Below, piece by piece: positions 33,074 through 35,815 of a stretch of 35,815 nt of DNA (position 1 is the first letter of the stretch; each line of letters begins with the position of its first letter). The notes under the pieces were generated by a model. It was given only the letters and a program-made list of their open reading frames with translations. It ran no database searches and was not told where the DNA came from. The position numbers and the translations under genes are program-made. Source of the DNA: CAYGVX01 sp964395545 (GTDB lineage: Archaea > Thermoproteota > Bathyarchaeia > Bathyarchaeales > SOJC01); NCBI GenBank assembly GCA_964395545.1, contig CAYNAW010000010.1, positions 1-35,815 of the forward strand, given 5' to 3'.

Positions 33074-33781
33074 CTACGTTTCCAGCATTTCGATGCCTGT
33101 GCGAGTTACCTTGAAGGGCAGCCATTCCAACTGGTGGTCACAGCCTTCCATCTTCACTATACGCAATTCTCTACGGCATTTTTCCTCATCAAATCTGAAG
33201 AGCAGAATATTGTGGGCTTTGTTCAAGTCCAAGTCGACTGCCCGATGGGTTGCGATATCTTTCTGTGTGGCCGCTGTCACTATGTCGATGTTCACGATAT
33301 TGTCATAATGGCACCAGTTGATAGTCCAGTCTTCCACAGGCTCCATATACTTCAAATCGTATAGAGAGAATAGTTGTTCGCTGAAATCTCCAGCTGCAAA
33401 CCGCGTCACTTCTTTATCCGAAATCAGTTTGTCGATACGTTTCATCTCTTCAAAGTCGTCCAACCCAAAGTATATCACCCGAGGGTCTTTGGAGTAGGGC
33501 TCAAAATGGGGGAAGGCTTGTATGGGGATGAACTTGCCGTTCTCAATGTAAGGCTCGATGTCCCACCCGAAAGATTTGAAATAGGAAATTAAGCGCGGAA
33601 ACGGTTTGTCCATGACGTCGTAGGCTACGGCTTCTCCTTCCTGCAATCCTTGCCAGAGAAACTGCATGGCAAAGACGGTTTTTCCAGTGCCTATGGGCCC
33701 GTAGAGGATGTTCCTCGAGCCAGACTCTATTCCTTCGATCATCTGGTCGAGTTCTGTTATTCCAGTTTTGAGTTTGACCAT
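33074..33781 (-). CDS. KaiC-like RecA-superfamily protein with altered catalytic residues
   Basis: This is a single RecA-fold domain of about 235 residues. Walker A GPIGTGKT is at 28-35, preceded by LKTGITELDQMIEGI, the KaiC/RadA-type start. The SFGWD motif is conserved. The tandem catalytic glutamates expected after the third strand (VSFEE-P in KaiC) are replaced by V-M57-D58-K-P, and I cannot find a clear Walker B hhhDS segment. It is probably a nucleotide-binding signalling protein that hydrolyses poorly. I chose ATG 33781 over the in-frame ATG 33832, which overlaps thiT; the gap is then 16 bases and AGGGA is upstream. Confidence 0.82.
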   Translation of the reverse strand: MVKLKTGITELDQMIEGIESGSRNILYGPIGTGKTVFAMQFLWQGLQEGEAVAYDVMDKPFPRLISYFKSFGWDIEPYIENGKFIPIQAFPHFEPYSKDPRVIYFGLDDFEEMKRIDKLISDKEVTRFAAGDFSEQLFSLYDLKYMEPVEDWTINWCHYDNIVNIDIVTAATQKDIATHRAVDLDLNKAHNILLFRFDEEKCRRELRIVKMEGCDHQLEWLPFKVTRTGIEMLET

Positions 33782-33797
33782 TCGCGTGTCCCTGGAA

Positions 33798-34313
33798 TTA
33801 TAGGTAAACTTCCAGTATTTTCTTCTTGGCAAGGATGTAAACGATTATAGCGCTCATTATTAGTTCTGGAACTAGATAGCTGCCGTTGTAAATGGCTGAG
33901 TATATCACAGGGTTTTCTCCGGCAGGTATGAATATATCAGCGAAAATCACTCCGGAGAGAAAGTGTGAGATGAAACGCATTGCTATACTGACACCAGCGC
34001 CGATTACGGGAGCTTTTTTGAAGAAGCCAGTCAGTCCCAAGACCGAAAACGGGATGATGTAATCAAGCATGACTTGTACTGGATGAAACAGGAAAGGCTC
34101 AATCGTCATCACTATCAAACCTAACACTAGACCTGCTTCCACGCCGGTTCTTGGGCCTCTCCTGAGGGCCAGCCAAATTACGGGCACCATACTCCCCAAG
34201 GTTACGGATCCTCCCATCGGAAGAGTGTAGACTCTGAGGAAATACAGCATTGATGACAAAGCCGCGAAAATGATTATTTCCGCCAATATTCTAAGATTGT
34301 ATTCTTTGCTCAT
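33798..34313 (-). CDS. thiT: Thiamine transporter ThiT (energy-coupling factor S component)
   Basis: This 171-residue membrane protein with about six helices binds thiamine and works with a shared ECF ATPase module encoded elsewhere. Typical features are the loop GGSVTLGSMVPVIWLALRRG (residues 34-53), then a glycine-rich helix, a DYIIPFSVLGLTGFF helix with conserved Asp and LSGVIFAD near the C-terminus, each matching ThiT. Function is strongly supported by the TPP riboswitch directly upstream. A purine-rich GGAGGG at 34319-34324, five bases from the ATG, is inside the riboswitch. Confidence 0.93.
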   Translation of the reverse strand: MSKEYNLRILAEIIIFAALSSMLYFLRVYTLPMGGSVTLGSMVPVIWLALRRGPRTGVEAGLVLGLIVMTIEPFLFHPVQVMLDYIIPFSVLGLTGFFKKAPVIGAGVSIAMRFISHFLSGVIFADIFIPAGENPVIYSAIYNGSYLVPELIMSAIIVYILAKKKILEVYL

Positions 34314-34314
34314 G

Positions 34315-34405
34315 TCTTCCCTCCGCCAGTATTACCTGGGTCAGGTTCTAAGGGTCGACGGGTTTCACCCGTCTTCTCAGCCGGGTCACGTCCCAGCTCC
34401 CCTGA
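34315..34405 (-). promoter_or_regulatory. TPP (THI-box) riboswitch upstream of thiT
   Basis: On the minus strand all conserved parts appear in order: GGGGAGC, the P2 stem GCTGGG (34392-34397) with CCCGGC (34380-34385), CTGAGA, the P3 stem GACGGG/CCCGTC (34357-34373) and ACCCTTAGAACCTGA. CCAGGTAATACTGGC then leads into GGAGGGAA. These are the thiamin pyrophosphate aptamer's pyrimidine- and pyrophosphate-sensor elements. The ribosome-binding GGAGGG at 34319-34324 is the 3' conserved part itself, so TPP binding is expected to block translation of thiT. Confidence 0.96.
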
Positions 34406-34426
34406 TAGCATTAGAAAACCGAACCA

Positions 34427-34436
34427 AGTATATAAT
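34427..34436. promoter_or_regulatory. Shared divergent TATA box for thiT and the DUF3795 gene
   Basis: TATATAATTG on the plus strand reads CAATTATATA on the minus strand. Its centre is about 26 bases from the 5' end of the TPP aptamer, so the thiT transcript begins almost at the aptamer. In the other direction it is about 37 bases before ATG 34468. Confidence 0.6.
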
Positions 34437-34467
34437 TGTACCGATGGAAAACATAAAATACGAGAAA

Positions 34468-34962
34468 ATGCCCAGTCCCAGTCGGGGCAGCTCAGCTTTG
34501 GTTGATAGGAACCTCGTCGGGAGATGTGGACTCTACTGCGGGGCTTGCGTGATACACCGGGCATACAAAGACGGGGGCGAGTACCTGCAACGAGTAGCAA
34601 GCTTCTTCAAGTGTCCTCCCGAGAAGGTGCGTTGTGAAGGTTGTCAAGCCTTAACGCGTGAGTGCTGGGGCACGGGGTGCGAAAGAGTCCAATGTTTAGA
34701 CGCGAAAGGGTGGAGTTTTTGTTTTGAGTGTCCGGAGTACGAGAAGCACAGCTGCGAGAAGTTCGAAGAGTTTTCAGAGGCATACTTAAAAGAGGACGGA
34801 GTGGACTTGAGGGCAAACCTAGCGAGGATCAAGGCGGGTGACGTCGAGGCTTGGCTGGAAGAGGCTGAGAAGAAGTTCCGCTGCCCCGCTTGTGCAAAGC
34901 CCTTGTCTAACAGTGCGGTGCGAAAGAAATGCTATCACTGCGGCGAAGCCCTATCGCCTTAG
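34468..34962 (+). CDS. DUF3795 protein with C-terminal zinc ribbon
   Basis: The protein, about 165 residues, is very cysteine-rich. RCGLYCGACVIHRAY begins the DUF3795 domain, with CEGC, CWGTGCERVQC and FCFECPEY following, and the C-terminal 30 residues have paired CPAC and CYHCG knuckles, a zinc ribbon. The cysteines may bind iron-sulfur clusters or zinc; no activity is established for the family. I prefer ATG 34468, since the shared TATA lies only about 12 bases before the in-frame ATG 34444. The gene diverges from thiT, and an MFEEF-type acidic helix follows the cysteine core. Confidence 0.75.
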   Translation: MPSPSRGSSALVDRNLVGRCGLYCGACVIHRAYKDGGEYLQRVASFFKCPPEKVRCEGCQALTRECWGTGCERVQCLDAKGWSFCFECPEYEKHSCEKFEEFSEAYLKEDGVDLRANLARIKAGDVEAWLEEAEKKFRCPACAKPLSNSAVRKKCYHCGEALSP

Positions 34963-35024
34963 CCACGACGCCATCGTTATTCTTATAGGCGAGTAGCTTC
35001 TCTTTTTTGAGTAAGGCATAAAGG

Positions 35025-35726
35025 ATGAACGCTTCAACTGTAGACGCGCACGTGTGGAGACAGCAGTTCATGCTCTATAAGCTTGCTGAACTCGGAGCCT
35101 ACCACAGGACGGTGCGCGTTTCCACCCAATTCTTGGCAGAGAAGGCCGGAGTCTCCCAGCAGACAGCCTCCCGCCAGCTGATAGAGCTCGACAACCGCGG
35201 CTGGATTCAGCGATCGATTACTCCTGACGGCTGTTTGATCAAGCTGACTGATGCGGGAAAAGCGCAGGTGCGGAATCTCTTTTCGAAGCTGAAAGTCATC
35301 GTGGAAGCGGCCTACCCCATTTCCCTGACTCTGGAGGGAGTCGTGTTCAGCGGCTTAGGCGAGGGCGCTTACTACATCAAGCAGGATGGCTACAAGAAGC
35401 AGTTCATCGAAAAACTGGGATTCGACCCGTATCCTGGAACTCTAAACGTCAAACTGGTCTCTGACTATGACATCAAGGCCCGACAAGAACTCGAAACGTA
35501 CCCCGCTGTTGAGATTGACGGTTTCAATGACGAAGCGAGAACGTTTGGCCCGGTGAAATGTTATCCTATACTCATTAACAGCAAGGCAAAAGGAGCGCTC
35601 ATACTCGCCTTTAGGACCCATTACGATGCTTCAGTTCTCGAGATAATCGCGCCTCAATACCTGCGCAACCAGCTCAGAATTCGGGATGGGCAGAAGGTGA
35701 AGTTCGAAGTCTTCACGATGCCCTGA
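35025..35726 (+). CDS. ribK: CTP-dependent riboflavin kinase with N-terminal winged helix
   Basis: This 233-residue protein has an N-terminal MarR-like winged helix (about 10-80, VSTQFLAEKAGVSQQTASRQL) joined to an archaeal RibK domain. The RibK domain begins near LEGVVFSGLGEGAYYI and contains LGFDPYPGTLNVKL (about 127-140) and RTFGPVKCYPI, the CTP- and flavin-binding segments of the Methanocaldococcus enzyme family. It makes FMN from riboflavin using CTP. The fusion is also the architecture of archaeal RbkR, which both phosphorylates riboflavin and regulates riboflavin genes. ATG 35025 has AAGG four bases ahead. Confidence 0.95.
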   Translation: MNASTVDAHVWRQQFMLYKLAELGAYHRTVRVSTQFLAEKAGVSQQTASRQLIELDNRGWIQRSITPDGCLIKLTDAGKAQVRNLFSKLKVIVEAAYPISLTLEGVVFSGLGEGAYYIKQDGYKKQFIEKLGFDPYPGTLNVKLVSDYDIKARQELETYPAVEIDGFNDEARTFGPVKCYPILINSKAKGALILAFRTHYDASVLEIIAPQYLRNQLRIRDGQKVKFEVFTMP

Positions 35727-35735
35727 CCGGGCTAC

Positions 35736-35815
35736 TCATGCGAAGGCAATCGTACGCCTATTCGCCAGCCAGTACCCCGTCAGAAGCCCTGCGAAGAGGC
35801 CGCCGAGATGGGCGT
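35736..35815 (-). CDS. C-terminus of a second rhomboid-like membrane protein (partial)
   Basis: The last 80 bases encode, on the minus strand, the end of a frame reading AHLGGLFAGLLTGYWLANRR and closing IAFA-stop. HLGGLxAGL is the final catalytic-histidine helix of rhomboid-family proteins, so His of AHLGG is probably the catalytic residue. The rest lies outside the window. It converges on ribK nine bases away. Confidence 0.6.
   Translation of the reverse strand, partial: AHLGGLFAGLLTGYWLANRRTIAFA

Noticed and set aside
1..35815. CRISPR arrays, transposases, integrases, toxin-antitoxin modules or prophage genes
   Set aside because: None was found: no regularly spaced repeats and no matching protein motifs; the only small repeats are the pair before tRNA-Pro.

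Overview
The window is an archaeal metagenome-type scaffold with one run of 100 Ns (4546-4645). Archaeal markers are ABCE1/RLI, a CTP-type riboflavin kinase with an N-terminal winged helix, an archaeal triosephosphate isomerase, an archaeal methionyl-tRNA synthetase, KaiC-like and DUF89 proteins, TATA-box promoters and many leaderless or TTG/GTG starts. Gene content (FtsZ with a ribbon-helix-helix neighbour, class II ribonucleotide reductase, archaeal glycogen enzymes, GOLD-domain and DUF3795 proteins) suggests an uncultured TACK-type lineage, perhaps Bathyarchaeota. That placement is inference. It was not tested against any database.

Layout. 1-2.5 kb: 5' part of a tRNA methylthiotransferase gene, divergent from an RHH regulator that overlaps ftsZ; then a PHP phosphoesterase. 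2.5-5.7 kb: metG, the gap with a truncated signal-peptide gene at its edge, and carbamate kinase. 5.9-10.1 kb: cobalamin-dependent ribonucleotide reductase and two adjacent two-TM membrane proteins, the second with a long coiled coil and tandem helix-hairpin-helix motifs. 10.1-15.8 kb: moaE, small zinc-ribbon proteins, tRNA-Pro(UGG), an iron-responsive DtxR repressor divergent from feoAB with a palindromic operator between, an M20 peptidase and tRNA-Val(GAC). 15.9-21.4 kb: an Lrp-like regulator, the tldD-pmbA pair, a DUF362 protein, a broken small gene and a rhomboid protease.

21.5-28.3 kb is one tightly packed minus-strand run of six genes: triosephosphate isomerase, DUF89 phosphatase, amylo-1,6-glucosidase, GH57 amylase/glucanotransferase, GT4 glycogen-synthase-like enzyme and a winged-helix protein. 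It appears to join lower glycolysis/gluconeogenesis to glycogen turnover under one promoter. 28.3-35.8 kb holds ABCE1, small membrane and metalloprotease-like proteins, a PurM/HypE/ThiL-superfamily protein, a degenerate KaiC-like ATPase and a ThiT thiamine transporter preceded by a clear TPP riboswitch. The riboswitch promoter is shared back-to-back with a DUF3795 gene. ribK and the C-terminus of a second rhomboid end the window.

The observations most worth follow-up are the altered T7 loop of FtsZ, the membrane-anchored coiled-coil/HhH pair, the TPI-DUF89-glycogen operon, and the archaeal TPP riboswitch whose operon includes a ThiL-superfamily protein and a KaiC-like protein lacking its usual catalytic residues. 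No CRISPR array, insertion sequence or prophage was seen.
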